This document shows, one piece after another, positions 42,084-42,142 of a DNA stretch of 42,142 nt. The position numbers and the translations under genes are program-made. The first letter of the stretch is position 1; every line of letters begins with the position of its first letter. Below the pieces are notes generated by a model. The model saw only the letters and a program-made list of their open reading frames with translations. It had not been told where the DNA came from and searched no databases. Source of the stretch: Methylobacterium aquaticum (lineage in GTDB: Bacteria; Pseudomonadota; Alphaproteobacteria; Rhizobiales; Beijerinckiaceae); NCBI RefSeq assembly GCF_001043915.1, contig NZ_LABX01000049.1, positions 1-42,142 of the forward strand, written 5' to 3'.

Positions 42084-42142
42084 AGGCCGCGCCCCGCGAC
42101 GAGCGCCGGGTCGAGACGGTCGCGCAGGGCGTCGCCGAGGCG
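42080..42142 (-). CDS. ABC transporter permease C-terminus (NikC/DppC-like), partial
   Basis: Only the last 20 codons are in the window. They read LGDALRDRLDPALV followed by a short tail, the typical C-terminal end of NikC/DppC-type permeases. The stop overlaps the start of the NikD-like gene. The rest of the gene lies beyond the right edge. Confidence 0.75.
   Translation of the reverse strand, partial: RLGDALRDRLDPALVAGRGL

Overview
The window is about 42 kb of very GC-rich (roughly 70%), densely coding chromosomal DNA. Codon use, the envelope gene repertoire (RND pump, AsmA, autotransporter, OmpA proteins) and the order lytic transglycosylase - dapA - smpB point to an alphaproteobacterium of the Hyphomicrobiales, most likely Methylobacterium or a close relative. 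The genus is an inference from recall. I see no tRNA, rRNA, CRISPR array, insertion sequence or integrase.

Layout. (1) 1-3924, minus strand: three translationally coupled genes, namely a PD-(D/E)XK/DUF559-like nuclease, a two-domain winged-helix-like protein with a Lys/Pro linker, and a large P-loop ATPase that runs off the left edge. I do not recognise this set as a named system. It is the best candidate here for an undescribed defence or DNA-processing module, and the ATPase carries an internal codon-usage boundary. (2) 3974-5326: flavin monooxygenase of the NtaA/DszA class. (3) 5632-9662: the Hen1-Pnkp RNA-repair operon. (4) 9978-12672: AsmA-like protein and an orphan RND adaptor. (5) 12673-28085: a signalling and envelope block with a caspase-like protease with intact His/Cys, an FHA-linked class III nucleotide cyclase, a NIDO-domain autotransporter, a small secreted protein, a coupled PP2C phosphatase and membrane Ser/Thr kinase, and a second caspase-fold protein that has lost both catalytic residues and lies between two OmpA-family proteins. 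(6) 28529-32698: RND efflux adaptor and pump. (7) 32857-36884: Slt-type transglycosylase, dapA and smpB. (8) 36983-39952: a membrane miniprotein, an MsbA-like ABC exporter and an EamA transporter. (9) 40028-42142, minus strand: the end of a NikC/DppC-type permease, two Opp/Nik-type ATPases and a NikR-like repressor lacking the usual nickel ligands.

How parts may work together. Hen1 methylates the 2'-OH at a cleaved RNA 3' end, and Pnkp heals and ligates it. The PP2C/kinase pair is a reversible phosphorylation switch, and phospho-Thr marks are what the FHA domain of the cyclase would read. The two caspase-fold proteins and the OmpA proteins all have export signals, so that network would sit at the envelope. 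A physical or regulatory link between these genes is inferred only from proximity and domain logic. Two near-identical palindromes lie directly after two minus-strand genes and look like members of a dispersed repeat family.
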